Below are positions 17,245-27,295 of a DNA stretch of 34,106 nt, piece by piece; positions within the stretch are counted from its first letter, which is position 1; each line of letters begins with the position of its first letter. Below the pieces are notes generated by a model that did no database searches, was not told where the DNA came from, and saw only the letters and a list, made by a program, of their open reading frames with translations. The position numbers were made by a program, and so were the translations under genes. Source of the DNA: Deltaproteobacteria bacterium (GTDB taxonomy: Bacteria; Desulfobacterota; Syntrophia; Syntrophales; Smithellaceae); assembly GCA_019136325.1 (NCBI GenBank), contig JAGVUJ010000200.1, positions 1 to 34,106 of the forward strand. The letters are read 5' to 3'.

Positions 17245-18474
17245 TTATCCTTGATGGATCCAATCCTTGCCGCCGAGCATGCGTGCGACAAGCATGCCGG
17301 AGACATTGTCGCCGACGGCGTTGAGCATGGTGGCGGGCGCGTCAACCAGGGTGCCGATCATCATGATCACGGGCAGGGATTCCATCGGAAATCCGTAAAA
17401 CGAAATGATCAGTAATTCGCCGATGGTTCCGCCGCCGGGAATGCCGCTCACGACAACGCCTGTCAGGAGAGCAATGCCCAATGCAGTCAGAATTGTTTCC
17501 GTGCCCGAAAAGCTCATGTTGAAAATGCCGAACAGAAAGGCGATCTTTAAAACGGCGGCCAGGCAGGAGCCTTCCATGTGCATGGTTGCGCCGATGGGAA
17601 TGATCACTTCCCGGATATCTTCCGGCGTGCCAATATTTTCGGCGGCCTGCAGATTGGCCGGAATGGTGGCCATGGAACTGCCGGTGGCCAGAGCGATCAG
17701 CGAAGGCGGAATGATATTGCGCCAGAACTTGCGCACACCGGTTTTGCCGGCAGCGATAAACGCATAAAGGGTAAAAGCAATGAAGAAATATAAAATCGCT
17801 GTGGGATAATAAAGAGCCATTGCCCTTGCGTAAGCATCAAGCAATTGCGGGCCGAACACACCAATCAGATAAGCGAAATAGGCGCAAAGCCCGACCGGGG
17901 CGTAATACATAATAAAGGAAATGAGTTTCATCATAACCCTGCTGCCCGATTCCAGAAAACCGGCAAATCTTTTTCCTTGATCTCCAGAGGCGGAAGTGGC
18001 CAGCCCGATCAAAATGGAAAAAATAATCAGAGCCAGCATATTGTTTTTGGAAAACAATTCGGGGAAATCCGATACGGTAAACGCTTTGACGATTTGTTCG
18101 GAGGCCTTGAGATGCTCAACATTCACCCCGTTGCCCGGATTCACGCTGGCGCCTGTCGCCGGCGGATAAATGATAACGCCTGAAATCATAATGATTGATG
18201 CGATGAGTCCGGTCATGATGAAGACCAGAATCATGGCTGACATGATTTTTCCCAGACGCCTGATATTCTGCATACCCGCAACAGCAGAGGAGATGGAGAA
18301 AAAAACCAGCGGAACAATCACGGTAAAGAGAAGATTGAGAAAAACATCCCCCAGCGGCTTGAACATGGCCGCATCTTTTTTATAAACCATGCCGAGCACG
18401 GCGCCGATGATAATTGAAAGAATCAGTATCATCGAAAACCCGTAAGACGTTAAGAAGGATGTCTTTTTATTCAT
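17245..18474 (-). CDS. Dicarboxylate/amino acid:cation symporter (DAACS family)
   Basis: This 409-residue, highly hydrophobic protein has about eight membrane helices and two re-entrant loops, as in Na+ or H+ coupled glutamate/dicarboxylate/serine transporters. Family signatures are the serine-rich loop ATGSSMATIPANLQ, the second hairpin GIPGGGTIGELLI, and DAPATMLNAVGDN near the end, which holds substrate- and cation-binding residues. The substrate (dicarboxylate, glutamate, alanine or serine) cannot be fixed by eye. It starts 6 bp after the VanX-like gene, and its GGAG ribosome site overlaps that gene's last codons, so the two are coupled. Confidence 0.9.
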   Translation of the reverse strand: MNKKTSFLTSYGFSMILILSIIIGAVLGMVYKKDAAMFKPLGDVFLNLLFTVIVPLVFFSISSAVAGMQNIRRLGKIMSAMILVFIMTGLIASIIMISGVIIYPPATGASVNPGNGVNVEHLKASEQIVKAFTVSDFPELFSKNNMLALIIFSILIGLATSASGDQGKRFAGFLESGSRVMMKLISFIMYYAPVGLCAYFAYLIGVFGPQLLDAYARAMALYYPTAILYFFIAFTLYAFIAAGKTGVRKFWRNIIPPSLIALATGSSMATIPANLQAAENIGTPEDIREVIIPIGATMHMEGSCLAAVLKIAFLFGIFNMSFSGTETILTALGIALLTGVVVSGIPGGGTIGELLIISFYGFPMESLPVIMMIGTLVDAPATMLNAVGDNVSGMLVARMLGGKDWIHQG

Positions 18475-18480
18475 CGTTTT

Positions 18481-19248
18481 TCACTCCACGGGAAAATCAA
18501 AATACGTATTCGGGTACGGTTCGTTTTTCAGAGTGTAGTGCCACCATTCCTTGTCGTAATTTTTAAAGCCGTGTTTTTCCATCAATGATTTTAGCAGCAC
18601 GCGGTTGATCTTTTGTTCACGGCCGATATCGGGGTTTTCCGTATGCGAGCGTTCATGAAAACAGTCGAAACCCGTGCCCATGTCGAGACTGTTGTCTCCG
18701 AATCGCTGTCCGGCGGGCCGGTAACATTCGAATAATGTCTGCCCGGATATATATTCCTGTCGCGCGGGAACGGGCAGGGGAACAATGGTCAAATCGACTG
18801 TGCTGCCCCGGCTGTGGCCGGATTTGCTGTCAATATAACCGTCCCGGAAAAGGTTCCTTTTGTCAATCGTCGGATAAAATTCACGCATGGTTTTGGTGTT
18901 TTCGATATCTTTTGCCCAGCGGACAAAGTGGTTAACCGCGCGCTGCGGACGATAGCAGTCGTAGATTTTCAGCGTCAGAGCGTATGGCTGCAAATCTTTC
19001 CGGACGCCGGACAGGGCGTGTGCCGCTTCTTTGGTGAGAATGCACTTGGGGGCGAGATATCCGTCAACACGTTCACCGAGAAAATTATGCTCGCTGTAAT
19101 AACGAATATCCATATCGACGTCGGGGATTATTTGCTGTAGGTCGACAAAATTATCGGACATTTTTTCCGCGCATTCGCCGGCGAAAAGTGAAAAAGGAAA
19201 AACCAGAACGGTCAGAAGAAACGATATAGCCCATGCTTTTGCTTTCAT
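18481..19248 (-). CDS. ddpX: D-alanyl-D-alanine dipeptidase (VanX/DdpX type, M15D)
   Basis: This 255-residue zinc peptidase has a signal peptide (cleavage near FAGECA, about residue 24), so it acts in the periplasm. The VanX-type active site is complete: H145 and D152 in SGHSRGSTVDLT, H237 as third zinc ligand and E234 as base in EWWHYT, and R100 in YDCYRPQRAV, matching the arginine needed for D-Ala-D-Ala hydrolysis. Housekeeping members of this family recycle D-Ala-D-Ala and do not confer vancomycin resistance; no vanHA-type genes are near. The ribosome site GGGAGA is 8 nt before the ATG. The upstream L,D-transpeptidase gene and the coupled symporter suggest wall remodelling and uptake of the released amino acids. 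Confidence 0.9.
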   Translation of the reverse strand: MKAKAWAISFLLTVLVFPFSLFAGECAEKMSDNFVDLQQIIPDVDMDIRYYSEHNFLGERVDGYLAPKCILTKEAAHALSGVRKDLQPYALTLKIYDCYRPQRAVNHFVRWAKDIENTKTMREFYPTIDKRNLFRDGYIDSKSGHSRGSTVDLTIVPLPVPARQEYISGQTLFECYRPAGQRFGDNSLDMGTGFDCFHERSHTENPDIGREQKINRVLLKSLMEKHGFKNYDKEWWHYTLKNEPYPNTYFDFPVE

Positions 19249-19262
19249 ATAATCATCTCCCG

Positions 19263-19979
19263 TTAGTTTCTGATGCCCATGATCATGAGCGGTGCGGCAG
19301 CCGGATCAAGCCATTCAATGATTTTAACGATATCTTTTTCGGAAACAGCCACGCAACCTGCCGTGGGGATGCCTTCGCCTTTCCAGATATGCAGGAAGAT
19401 GGCGCTGCCGTTTCCCTTGACCACCGGATCGGTATTATAATCGATGACGACGCCGTACTTGTAAAGCTCGTCATTACGTTTCATCATTTCATAAGAGGCC
19501 GCTTTTGTTTCCGATTTTTTTGCCCAGCGGTTGTAGTCGTCAGCAAGGGGGTCGTCAACCCATACATCATCCTCCAGAGCCTGACGATAGGGCATTTGCG
19601 TTTTAACAGACTCGTTATAACCGAAAGTCGTTGTAAGGGGATAAACGCCGGAGGGTGTTTTACCGTCTCCTTCCCGTTTGGCTTCCGTCTCGGCAAAACC
19701 GTTTCTTCCGATCACCGCTTTCATCGGTTCAAAAACCATTGCCCAGTGATTATCCTTTTTCCCCATTGTGTAAACGGTTGTGCGGGAGAAAATCCAGAAG
19801 CCGGATTCTCGAACCAGAAGAATCTGGGTGGAATGAGGGGGTATGTTGGGGGTGCACGTTAAAAAAGATCCGGCGTCAAATTTTGCATTGAAAGGAGAAA
19901 AAACACATCCGTTCAGGGAAGAAAGTAGTGTAATTATTGAAAATAAAAGGATAAATTTAATTGAATTTATTATCTGCAT
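19263..19979 (-). CDS. L,D-transpeptidase family lipoprotein (YkuD domain)
   Basis: This 238-residue protein starts with a lipoprotein signal peptide; the lipobox LNGC puts the lipidated cysteine at residue 25. The YkuD-like domain (about 50-235) has KREGDGKTPSGVYPL and the active-site segment with H197 in IFLHIWKG and C209 in PTAGCVAV. The usual THGC is TAGC, a variant known in one L,D-transpeptidase subgroup. It may cross-link peptidoglycan 3-3 or attach or detach a protein from it. No clear ribosome site precedes the ATG. It is the first gene of a minus-strand operon with the VanX-like peptidase (14 bp away), symporter and zinc-ribbon protein. Confidence 0.88.
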   Translation of the reverse strand: MQIINSIKFILLFSIITLLSSLNGCVFSPFNAKFDAGSFLTCTPNIPPHSTQILLVRESGFWIFSRTTVYTMGKKDNHWAMVFEPMKAVIGRNGFAETEAKREGDGKTPSGVYPLTTTFGYNESVKTQMPYRQALEDDVWVDDPLADDYNRWAKKSETKAASYEMMKRNDELYKYGVVIDYNTDPVVKGNGSAIFLHIWKGEGIPTAGCVAVSEKDIVKIIEWLDPAAAPLMIMGIRN

Positions 19980-20114
19980 AAAATCATTGCTTATTTTAGA
20001 ATATCTACTGTAGAATAAGGTAAAAATATAAAAAAATCAAGCAATAACAGCAGAAGAAGTTATTCTTGACTTTAAATATTTTTCTATGGTAGCAAATTAA
20101 ACCTGAAAACGGTT

Positions 20115-21056
20115 TTGTTTAAATTCATTACCAATAAATCTCTCGGGAAAGAAATAGTGTCTGATAATTTTTTCACTTTAATGATAATTCCCAACCGGAA
20201 GAGCGGAGTTAAGAAAATTTCCGTACCCAAGGTTGCCATTCGCAACGTTCTTATTGCATCCGTGATCGTTGTGCTTATCTCTCTTTTCGTGATCTATGAT
20301 TATGCCAGCATTAAAAGAGACCGGGCCGAGCTGGCCAGGCTGAGAGCGCAGACCCGGGAGCAATCCCAGCAGTTGAGGGATTTGGGCATGAAGATCGATC
20401 AGTTTTCGGATCGCATGGAAGAATTAAGACAGTTTGACAAGAAGATCAGGGTTCTTGCCCATGAAACCAGTATAAATAAAAAACTACCTCTGGGAGTAGG
20501 CGGATCCGATAATGAACCGCGCATCAATGATTTGATCAATCAAAACCACGATAAAATCATCGTGGGTATCCGTAAGAATATCGAGAAGCTCAATGAAGAG
20601 GCCACGGACAGGGAAAAGAGCTTTAATGAATTATTATCTTTCTTAAGGGAACAGAAATCCATTTTGGCTTCCACGCCTTCCCTGTGGCCGGTCAGGGGCT
20701 GGGTAACGTCCGAATTCGGCATCAGACGGTCTCCCTTCAGATCGGGCGTTGAATTTCATAAAGGCTTGGATATTTCGACACGGTTTGGCAGGGAAATTGT
20801 TGCGCCGGCGGATGGCCTGGTCGTGACCAGCGGTTATGCAACCTATGACGGGAACCATGTCAAAATTGATCACGGCCACAGCTTCAGCACGGTTTATCTG
20901 CATTTGTCGAGAGTGGCGGTAAAGGCGGGAACACGCGTCAGGAAAGGCGATATCATCGGCTATGTGGGTGATACGGGACGCAGCACAGGGCCGCATCTGC
21001 ATTATGCGGTTTTAGTCAATGACGTTGCGGTGAATCCGAGAAAATATTTGAGATAA
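20115..21056 (+). CDS. M23-family (LytM) peptidoglycan endopeptidase, membrane anchored
   Basis: This 313-residue protein has one membrane segment (about 41-62), a coiled coil (about 65-115) and a C-terminal LytM domain (about 205-313). All metal and catalytic residues are present: H215 and D219 in EFHKGLDIS, and H294 and H296 in GPHLHY. It is therefore likely an active endopeptidase, not a degenerate EnvC/NlpD-type activator. The start is uncertain: TTG at 20115 gives MFKFITNKSL, GTG at 20157 or ATG at 20181 are possible, and none has a good ribosome site. An intrinsic terminator at 21109-21134 ends the unit before secA. Confidence 0.87.
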   Translation: MFKFITNKSLGKEIVSDNFFTLMIIPNRKSGVKKISVPKVAIRNVLIASVIVVLISLFVIYDYASIKRDRAELARLRAQTREQSQQLRDLGMKIDQFSDRMEELRQFDKKIRVLAHETSINKKLPLGVGGSDNEPRINDLINQNHDKIIVGIRKNIEKLNEEATDREKSFNELLSFLREQKSILASTPSLWPVRGWVTSEFGIRRSPFRSGVEFHKGLDISTRFGREIVAPADGLVVTSGYATYDGNHVKIDHGHSFSTVYLHLSRVAVKAGTRVRKGDIIGYVGDTGRSTGPHLHYAVLVNDVAVNPRKYLR

Positions 21057-21108
21057 TGATTGACTGATTTTGTCTTACGTTGTATTAATAAATCCAACTA
21101 TTTAACTG

Positions 21109-21134
21109 ACCGGTTAATGTACCGGTTTTTTTTT
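21109..21134 (+). terminator. Intrinsic terminator between the M23 gene and secA
   Basis: ACCGGT (21109-21114) pairs with ACCGGT (21121-21126) around a 6-nt loop, and a run of nine T follows (21126-21134). It lies 53 bp after the M23 gene. secA must therefore have its own promoter or be reached by read-through. Confidence 0.75.
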
Positions 21135-21162
21135 AAATTAAATTTCAAATTAAAGGTACTCG

Positions 21163-23685
21163 ATGCTGGAAAATATACTGAAAAAGGTTTTTGGAACAAA
21201 AAATGACAGGGAATTGAAGCGATTATCGATTCTTCTGAAAGAAGTGAATAATTTTGAATCGACCATGATGTCGCTCAGCGATGCCGAATTGCAGGCCAAG
21301 ACTCCTTATTTCAAGGAGAAACTGAAAAACGGTCTTACCCTTGATGACATTTTGACGGAAGCGTTTGCCGTGGCGCGGGAGGCGTCTCGCCGCACGCTGG
21401 GGATGCGGCCTTTCGATGTTCAGATCATCGGCGGCATCGCTTTGCATGAGGGTAAAATTGCGGAAATGAAAACAGGAGAAGGCAAGACGCTGGCCGCGAC
21501 ATTGCCGCTGTATCTCAATGCCCTCGAGGGAAGAGGCTGTCATGTCGTGACCGTTAATGATTATCTGGCCCGAAGAGACGCCGAGTGGATGTCCCCGATT
21601 TATAATTTTTTGGGTTTGAACGTCGGGGTGGTGATTCATGGTCTGGACGATCCGGAACGCAGAGAGGCATATCACTGTGATATTACCTACGGAACCAACA
21701 ACGAGTTCGGTTTTGACTATCTGCGCGACAACATGAAATTCACGCTGGATGACTATGTGCAGCGCGAGTTCAATTATGCCATCGTGGACGAAGTGGACAG
21801 TATTCTGATCGATGAAGCGAGGACTCCGTTGATTATTTCGGGCCCCTCCGAGGAATCGACCGACAAATACTACAAAATTAATCAGATTATTCCCCGTCTG
21901 AAGAAAGATCAGGACTACACGATCGAAGAAAAAAGCCGCACGGTGGTTCTTACGGAGGAAGGCGTCGCGCACGTCGAAAAGCTCCTGAATGTGCAGAATC
22001 TGTACGAACCGCGCAACATAGAAATCGTGCATCATGTCAATCAGGCGCTTCGAGCCCACACGATATTCAAGCGCGATGTGGATTACCTGGTCAAAGACGG
22101 ACAGGTGGTGATTGTCGATGAATTCACCGGCCGGGTCATGCCCGGACGCCGGTACAGTGACGGTTTGCATCAGGCTCTGGAAGCAAAAGAGGATGTCAAA
22201 ATTGAACGGGAAAACCAGACGCTGGCGTCCATTACCTTCCAGAACTATTTCCGCATGTACAAAAAACTGGCCGGCATGACCGGAACCGCCGACACGGAAG
22301 CGGCGGAATTCAAGAAAATTTATAATCTCGACGTGCTGGTCATTCCGACGAATATGCCGATGATACGCGACGATCACAACGATCTGATTTATAAAACCGA
22401 AAAGGAAAAAATCAACGCGGTCATCAGAGAAGTCAAAGAATTAAACAAAGCAAAAAGGCCGGTTCTGATTGGAACGATTTCCATTGAGAAATCGGAAATG
22501 CTCAGCCGGCATCTGACGCGCGCCGGTGTAAAACATCACGTGCTCAATGCCAAGAATCATGAAAAAGAAGCCGAGATCGTCGCTCAGGCGGGGCAGCCGG
22601 GCATGGTGACAATCTCCACCAACATGGCCGGACGGGGAACGGATATTAAACTGGGTGAAGGCGTGGCGGAACTCGGCGGTCTGCATATTCTGGGCACCGA
22701 GCGTCACGAAAGCCGTCGCATTGACAATCAGTTGCGGGGGCGATCCGGACGTCAGGGGGATAAGGGGTCTTCACGGTTTTATCTGTCGCTGGAAGATGAT
22801 TTGTTGCGCATCTTCGGCGCCGAGAGAATATCGGGCATCATGGACAAAATCGGTATTGAAGAAGACCAGCCAATCGAACATAAATATATTTCCCGCGCCA
22901 TTGAGAATGCCCAGAAACGGGTTGAAGGACAGAACTTCGATATTCGCAAGCACCTGCTGGATTACGACGACGTCATGAACCGGCAGCGTAAAGTCATTTA
23001 TGAACAGCGTAAAAAGGTTTTGCGCGGAGATAACTTATGGGCGGATATCGAAGAAATGGTTCAGGAAATTGTGGATGATATCCTGTCCGAATTCATTGAT
23101 GAAAAGGCTAAAAAGGAAGATATTAATTTTAAAGGACTGGAAGATGCGTTGCTGAAACAATTCAACGTCAAGTTCGATCTGGTGCATTCTGACGGAATCG
23201 GCGACGGGTACTCTTCAATTCGCGAATTTATCATCCGGGGTGTCGAGAAGCTTTTGCGGGACAAGGAAAACGAGTTCGGCAAACAACTCATGGATTATTT
23301 GATGAAAGTGATCATGCTTCAGGCCATTGATGTGCAATGGAAAGAGCATCTGCTGGCCATGGATCACCTGAGAGAGGGAATCGGTCTGCGCGGTTACGCT
23401 CAGAAAGATCCGGTGCGGGAATATCAGCGTGAAGGCTATGAAATGTTCATGGAGATGATTGCCCGCATCAAAATGGATGTGCTGGAAAAATTATGCCTGA
23501 TTAGAATCCAGAGAGAGGAAGAAGTGGAGGCCATCAGGCAGAAGCAGAAACAGGACTATGTAATGAGCAGAGGAGAAGATACCCCCGAGAAAAAAACAGT
23601 CAAGCATGAAGGTCCGAAAACAGGCAGAAACGATCCCTGCCCGTGCGGGAGCGGCAAAAAATATAAAAAATGCTGTGGGGCATAA
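21163..23685 (+). CDS. secA: Preprotein translocase ATPase SecA
   Basis: This 840-residue motor drives unfolded preproteins through SecYEG. The Walker A motif is MKTGEGKT (102-109), the Walker B/DEAD region reads [13 protein letters not shown], and the second motor domain contains [13 protein letters not shown] and [11 protein letters not shown]. The preprotein-binding and scaffold regions are intact. The C-terminus ends in the zinc-binding SEC-C motif ([16 protein letters not shown]), which binds SecB and phospholipids. Length is normal for the family. AAAGGT lies just before the ATG. argJ follows by 25 bp and may be co-transcribed. Confidence 0.98.
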   Translation: MLENILKKVFGTKNDRELKRLSILLKEVNNFESTMMSLSDAELQAKTPYFKEKLKNGLTLDDILTEAFAVAREASRRTLGMRPFDVQIIGGIALHEGKIAEMKTGEGKTLAATLPLYLNALEGRGCHVVTVNDYLARRDAEWMSPIYNFLGLNVGVVIHGLDDPERREAYHCDITYGTNNEFGFDYLRDNMKFTLDDYVQREFNYAIVDEVDSILIDEARTPLIISGPSEESTDKYYKINQIIPRLKKDQDYTIEEKSRTVVLTEEGVAHVEKLLNVQNLYEPRNIEIVHHVNQALRAHTIFKRDVDYLVKDGQVVIVDEFTGRVMPGRRYSDGLHQALEAKEDVKIERENQTLASITFQNYFRMYKKLAGMTGTADTEAAEFKKIYNLDVLVIPTNMPMIRDDHNDLIYKTEKEKINAVIREVKELNKAKRPVLIGTISIEKSEMLSRHLTRAGVKHHVLNAKNHEKEAEIVAQAGQPGMVTISTNMAGRGTDIKLGEGVAELGGLHILGTERHESRRIDNQLRGRSGRQGDKGSSRFYLSLEDDLLRIFGAERISGIMDKIGIEEDQPIEHKYISRAIENAQKRVEGQNFDIRKHLLDYDDVMNRQRKVIYEQRKKVLRGDNLWADIEEMVQEIVDDILSEFIDEKAKKEDINFKGLEDALLKQFNVKFDLVHSDGIGDGYSSIREFIIRGVEKLLRDKENEFGKQLMDYLMKVIMLQAIDVQWKEHLLAMDHLREGIGLRGYAQKDPVREYQREGYEMFMEMIARIKMDVLEKLCLIRIQREEEVEAIRQKQKQDYVMSRGEDTPEKKTVKHEGPKTGRNDPCPCGSGKKYKKCCGA

Positions 23686-23710
23686 GTTAAAATAAAGAGG
23701 AGCTAATTTC

Positions 23711-24910
23711 ATGATAAAGAACAAAGTAAAAATTAGCGTACCCGGATTTCTGGCCAATGGAATATCCGTCGGCATTAAAAAACAGGACGAAAAGGATCTG
23801 GGCCTGATTTATTCCACCGTGCCTGCGAAGGTCGCTGCCGTGTTTACAAAAAATTCGTTCAAAGCGGCGCCTCTGCTGATTAATGAAGAGCGCATCAAAA
23901 AGGGGATTGCTCAGGCCATCATCACCAACAGCGGATGCGCCAATGCCGCGACCGGAAAGGAGGGTTTCCGGGACGCGCTGGCCGTTTCTGACGCTCTGTC
24001 CAAGGAGTTAAAAATAAGAGAGGACCTGATTTTACTGGGGTCCACGGGGGTGATCGGGAAGAGACTGCCGGTAAAAAAAATCGAGAGCGGTGTCGGGAAA
24101 CTGGTCAAAGGTCTGAATGAAACGGGCATTGAAGATGCCGAAAAGGCGATGATGACGACGGATAAATATCCCAAGGTCGCCATCAGGAAAGGCGTCGTGG
24201 GCGCAAAGGATATTACGATTTGCGGTATCGCCAAAGGGGCGGGCATGATCGAACCGAATATGGCCACGCTTTTGACATACGTCATGACGGATGCGCTGAT
24301 TGATTATAAAGCGCTGAATACGGTGTTTCATCAGGCGATTAATTCCACGTTTAATTCTATTAGCGTTGACGGCTGCATGAGCACCAATGATATGGCCATT
24401 ATTCTGGCCAACGGTCTGGCGGGCAACAACCCCCTGGAAAAAGTACAGGCGCGTTTGCAGCTTTTTCGGGATATGCTGACCGATGTTTTAATGGAGCTTT
24501 GCCAGGCTGTTGTCAGGGATGGAGAGGGTGCGACAAAATTCATCGCTATCACCGTCAAGGGCGCCAAATCGAAATCCGACGCCCGATGTGCGGCATACGC
24601 CATCGCCAACTCCAATCTGATCAAGACAGCCATTTTCGGAGAAGATCCGAACTGGGGCAGGGTGATCGCGGCGCTCGGCGCTTCCGGCATTCCGATAGAG
24701 AAGGAAAAAGTGAGTCTGAACATGGGGAATTTATTGGTGTTTTATCAAAATTCTCCGGCCAGTGTCAATATGAACAAACTCAAAGACGTGTTTAAAAAAG
24801 ACCGGATCGATATCGAGATTGATCTGGGAGCGGGCGATAAATCTTATTATGTATATGCTTCCGACCTGTCCTACGATTATGTCAAAATCAACGCCGAGTA
24901 TTCGACCTGA
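23711..24910 (+). CDS. argJ: Bifunctional glutamate N-acetyltransferase / ornithine acetyltransferase
   Basis: The enzyme transfers acetyl from N-acetylornithine to glutamate in the cyclic arginine pathway; many members also use acetyl-CoA. The 399-residue precursor cleaves itself between A185 and T186 in EPNMATLLTYV, making T186 the nucleophile. KGAGMIEPNMA and SVDGCMSTNDM are family landmarks, as is GEDPNWGR near residue 315. AGAGGAG lies 8 nt before the ATG. Whether it is mono- or bifunctional cannot be told by eye. It sits between secA and rpsB, which I recall as a common arrangement in this bacterial group. Confidence 0.96.
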   Translation: MIKNKVKISVPGFLANGISVGIKKQDEKDLGLIYSTVPAKVAAVFTKNSFKAAPLLINEERIKKGIAQAIITNSGCANAATGKEGFRDALAVSDALSKELKIREDLILLGSTGVIGKRLPVKKIESGVGKLVKGLNETGIEDAEKAMMTTDKYPKVAIRKGVVGAKDITICGIAKGAGMIEPNMATLLTYVMTDALIDYKALNTVFHQAINSTFNSISVDGCMSTNDMAIILANGLAGNNPLEKVQARLQLFRDMLTDVLMELCQAVVRDGEGATKFIAITVKGAKSKSDARCAAYAIANSNLIKTAIFGEDPNWGRVIAALGASGIPIEKEKVSLNMGNLLVFYQNSPASVNMNKLKDVFKKDRIDIEIDLGAGDKSYYVYASDLSYDYVKINAEYST

Positions 24911-25097
24911 GACACGGAAAGCGATAAAAATTTATTATTTTTGAGAAAAAGGGATTAACCCTTGATTATTTGGGTGGTTTGTGTTAATTGCCGCCGGATA
25001 AATTCACACATCCTTGGATTGCCGGTATGTTGCTTGAATGTAAGTTTGCCGCGTAAGTTGAAGAGGGTGGAGGAAAAAACAAAAAAAGGAGAAAAAT
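24911..25097 (+). promoter_or_regulatory. Leader region of the rpsB-tsf operon
   Basis: This is a 187-bp gap before rpsB. It has a short hairpin (AAGGG 24949-24953 with CCCTT 24959-24963) without a T run, a weak promoter candidate (TTGATT 24962-24967, TTAATT 24984-24989) and GC-rich complementary patches (CCGCCGG near 24992 and GCCGG near 25021). In E. coli, S2 represses rpsB-tsf through a structured leader; a similar element here is possible but I could not match its consensus. Confidence 0.3.
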
Positions 25098-25913
25098 ATG
25101 TCAGCCATTTCAATGAAACTCTTACTGGAAGCCGGTGTCCATTTCGGACATCAGACAAACAAATGGAATCCCAAGATGAAACCCTACATCTTCGGAGCCA
25201 GAAACAACATTTACATTATTGACTTACAGCAGACGGTGGGTCTTTTCCAGACCGCTTATAATTTTGTGATTGATACGGTCAGCCAGGGGAAAGAAGTGCT
25301 GTTCGTCGGGACCAAGAAGCAGTCCCAGGAAGCCATCAAAGAGGAATCGGTTCGCTGCGGAATGCCTTACGTCAATCAGCGCTGGCTGGGTGGTATGCTG
25401 ACCAATTTCGTTACCCTCAAAAAGAGCATAGACCGCCTGAACACGTTGACGGATATGTTCAATGATGACTCTATCAAAGCTTTTCCCAAAAAAGAAATTA
25501 CGAAGCTGCAGAAAGAAAAGGAAAAGCTGGAGAATGTTCTGGGGGGAATCAGAAATATGAAATCTTTGCCGGCGGCGGTTTTTATCGTTGACCCCAGCAA
25601 AGAGCATATAACCGTCAATGAAGCCAAAAAGTTAAAAATTCCGATCGTGGCGATTGTGGATACGAACTGCGATCCGGACAATATTGATTATGTGATTCCG
25701 GGAAATGACGATGCCATCCGGGCGATCAAATTGTTTACTTCCAAATTTGCCGATGCGGTCCTGGAAGGAAGAAAGCGATTTGAGGAGAAGCTGGTTGCGG
25801 AATCGAATAAGGAAGCGGACATCGTCGCTGAAGCCAAACCGGCGGAAACGGATGTTCCGGAAAGTCTGGATATCGATGATAGTGCCGATAAATCGGGAGC
25901 GTACGCCGAATAA
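25098..25913 (+). CDS. rpsB: 30S ribosomal protein S2
   Basis: This 271-residue protein binds the head-body junction of the 30S subunit and is needed for S1 binding. The start [20 protein letters not shown] and the segments [15 protein letters not shown] and [20 protein letters not shown] are typical. The last ~45 residues form an acidic tail ([18 protein letters not shown] onward), common in this group. AAAGGAG precedes the ATG. It is the first gene of rpsB-tsf-pyrH-frr. Confidence 0.98.
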   Translation: MSAISMKLLLEAGVHFGHQTNKWNPKMKPYIFGARNNIYIIDLQQTVGLFQTAYNFVIDTVSQGKEVLFVGTKKQSQEAIKEESVRCGMPYVNQRWLGGMLTNFVTLKKSIDRLNTLTDMFNDDSIKAFPKKEITKLQKEKEKLENVLGGIRNMKSLPAAVFIVDPSKEHITVNEAKKLKIPIVAIVDTNCDPDNIDYVIPGNDDAIRAIKLFTSKFADAVLEGRKRFEEKLVAESNKEADIVAEAKPAETDVPESLDIDDSADKSGAYAE

Positions 25914-25962
25914 TCAGGATCTGTCTGGAAATTATAAAAGCATTTAAGGGAGAACGGTAAAA

Positions 25963-26571
25963 ATGGAAATAACTTCAACAATGGTAAAAGAATTGAGAAC
26001 GAAAACCGGCGCGGGCATGATGGACTGTAAAGAAGCGCTGGCAGCCTCCGATGGTGATTTTGAAAAGGCAATAGATTTTTTGAGAAAGAAGGGCCTCTCG
26101 GCGGCGACGAAGAGATCGTCAAAGGCGGCGAAAGACGGAACCATTGCTTCCTACATCCATATGGGTGGTAAAATCGGCGTCATGGTGGAGGTCAATTGCG
26201 AAACGGATTTTGTGGCTAAAACGGAAGATTTTCAGACCATGGCCCGTGACATTGCCATGCATATCGCGGCATCGAATCCTTTGTATGTCCGTCCGGATGA
26301 TATTCCCGGAGCGGCTCTGGAAAGAGAGAAGGAAATATATCGCAGCCAGTTGCGCGAAGAAAAGAAACCGGAAAAAATATGGGATAAAATTATCGAAGGA
26401 AAGCTCAAAAAATATTATGAGGATGTGTGCCTGACCGAGCAGAAATTCATTAAAAATACGGATATTACCATTGGAACTCTTGTCAGCAACATGATTGCCA
26501 AGACGGGAGAAAACATGATGATTCGGCGTTTTGCCCGTTTTCAACTGGGTGAGGAATTAAAGCAGTCATGA
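25963..26571 (+). CDS. tsf: Elongation factor Ts (short form)
   Basis: EF-Ts exchanges GDP for GTP on EF-Tu. This form has 202 residues against 283 in E. coli, as in Thermus and many other bacteria that carry a single core subdomain. The N-terminal UBA-like domain reads [19 protein letters not shown], and the TDFV motif that contacts EF-Tu is at 81-84 in [19 protein letters not shown] precedes the ATG. Its stop overlaps the pyrH start by 4 bp. Confidence 0.97.
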   Translation: MEITSTMVKELRTKTGAGMMDCKEALAASDGDFEKAIDFLRKKGLSAATKRSSKAAKDGTIASYIHMGGKIGVMVEVNCETDFVAKTEDFQTMARDIAMHIAASNPLYVRPDDIPGAALEREKEIYRSQLREEKKPEKIWDKIIEGKLKKYYEDVCLTEQKFIKNTDITIGTLVSNMIAKTGENMMIRRFARFQLGEELKQS

Positions 26572-27293
26572 AAGTGAACCGGAAAACCGCTTATAAGAGA
26601 ATTCTTTTAAAGCTCAGCGGAGAAGCTCTTCTGGGAAAGCAATCCACCGGCGTCGATCCTGAGGTGGCCAATTATATAGCGGATGAAATCAAGTCACTTT
26701 CCAAAATCGGCGTCCAACTGGGAATTGTTGTCGGCGGCGGGAATATTTTTCGCGGCATCGAGGCCAGCGCCAAAGGCATGTACCGGACAACAGCCGATTA
26801 TATGGGGATGCTGGCAACCGTCATCAACAGTCTGGCGCTGCAAAGCGCGCTGGAGGAGAGAGGTCTTCCCACGCGTGTGCAGTCGTCCATCGAGATGCGG
26901 GAAATCGCTGAACCCTTTATTCAAAGGAGAGCGATGCGGCATCTGGAAAAAGGGAGGATTGTCATTTTTGCCGGCGGCACGGGAAACCCTTATTTTTCCA
27001 CCGATACCGCAGCGGCTCTCAGAGCGGTGGAAATACGTGCTGACGTCATTATGAAAGCGACAAAAGTTGATGGTGTTTACAGCGCCGATCCGGTCAAGGA
27101 TAAAAAAGCGTTGATGTTTGATAAAATAAGTTATATTGATGTCTTAACGAAAAACCTTAAAGTAATGGATGCGACGGCAATATCGCTTTGTCGTGATAAT
27201 TTATTGCCGATTATTGTCTTTAACATGCAAAAGAAAGGCAATATCTGCAAAGCAGTTTGCGGACAAAAAATTGGTACTTACGTAGGAGAATAA
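26568..27293 (+). CDS. pyrH: Uridylate kinase
   Basis: This 241-residue enzyme phosphorylates UMP to UDP for pyrimidine nucleotide and cell-wall precursor supply. It shows the amino acid kinase fold: [12 protein letters not shown] near the start, [32 protein letters not shown] and [18 protein letters not shown]. It overlaps tsf by 4 bp (ATGA) and is followed by frr 2 bp after its stop. The tsf-pyrH-frr order is very widely conserved. Confidence 0.98.
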   Translation: MKVNRKTAYKRILLKLSGEALLGKQSTGVDPEVANYIADEIKSLSKIGVQLGIVVGGGNIFRGIEASAKGMYRTTADYMGMLATVINSLALQSALEERGLPTRVQSSIEMREIAEPFIQRRAMRHLEKGRIVIFAGGTGNPYFSTDTAAALRAVEIRADVIMKATKVDGVYSADPVKDKKALMFDKISYIDVLTKNLKVMDATAISLCRDNLLPIIVFNMQKKGNICKAVCGQKIGTYVGE

Positions 27294-27295
27294 AT

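Noticed and set aside
18481..19248. Vancomycin resistance gene
   Set aside because: The protein is VanX-like, but it carries a signal peptide and no vanH/vanA ligase or vanRS genes are near; housekeeping dipeptide recycling is more likely.
19233..19862. 209-codon plus-strand ORF
   Set aside because: It is antisense to the L,D-transpeptidase gene, which has a lipobox and active-site residues.
19997..20017. Direct repeat TAGAATA spaced 14 bp, as an operator
   Set aside because: It is a short AT-rich repeat in AT-rich DNA; chance is a sufficient explanation, although it lies in a divergent promoter region.
21223..22377. 384-codon minus-strand ORF
   Set aside because: It is antisense to secA, with no ribosome site and no recognisable domain.
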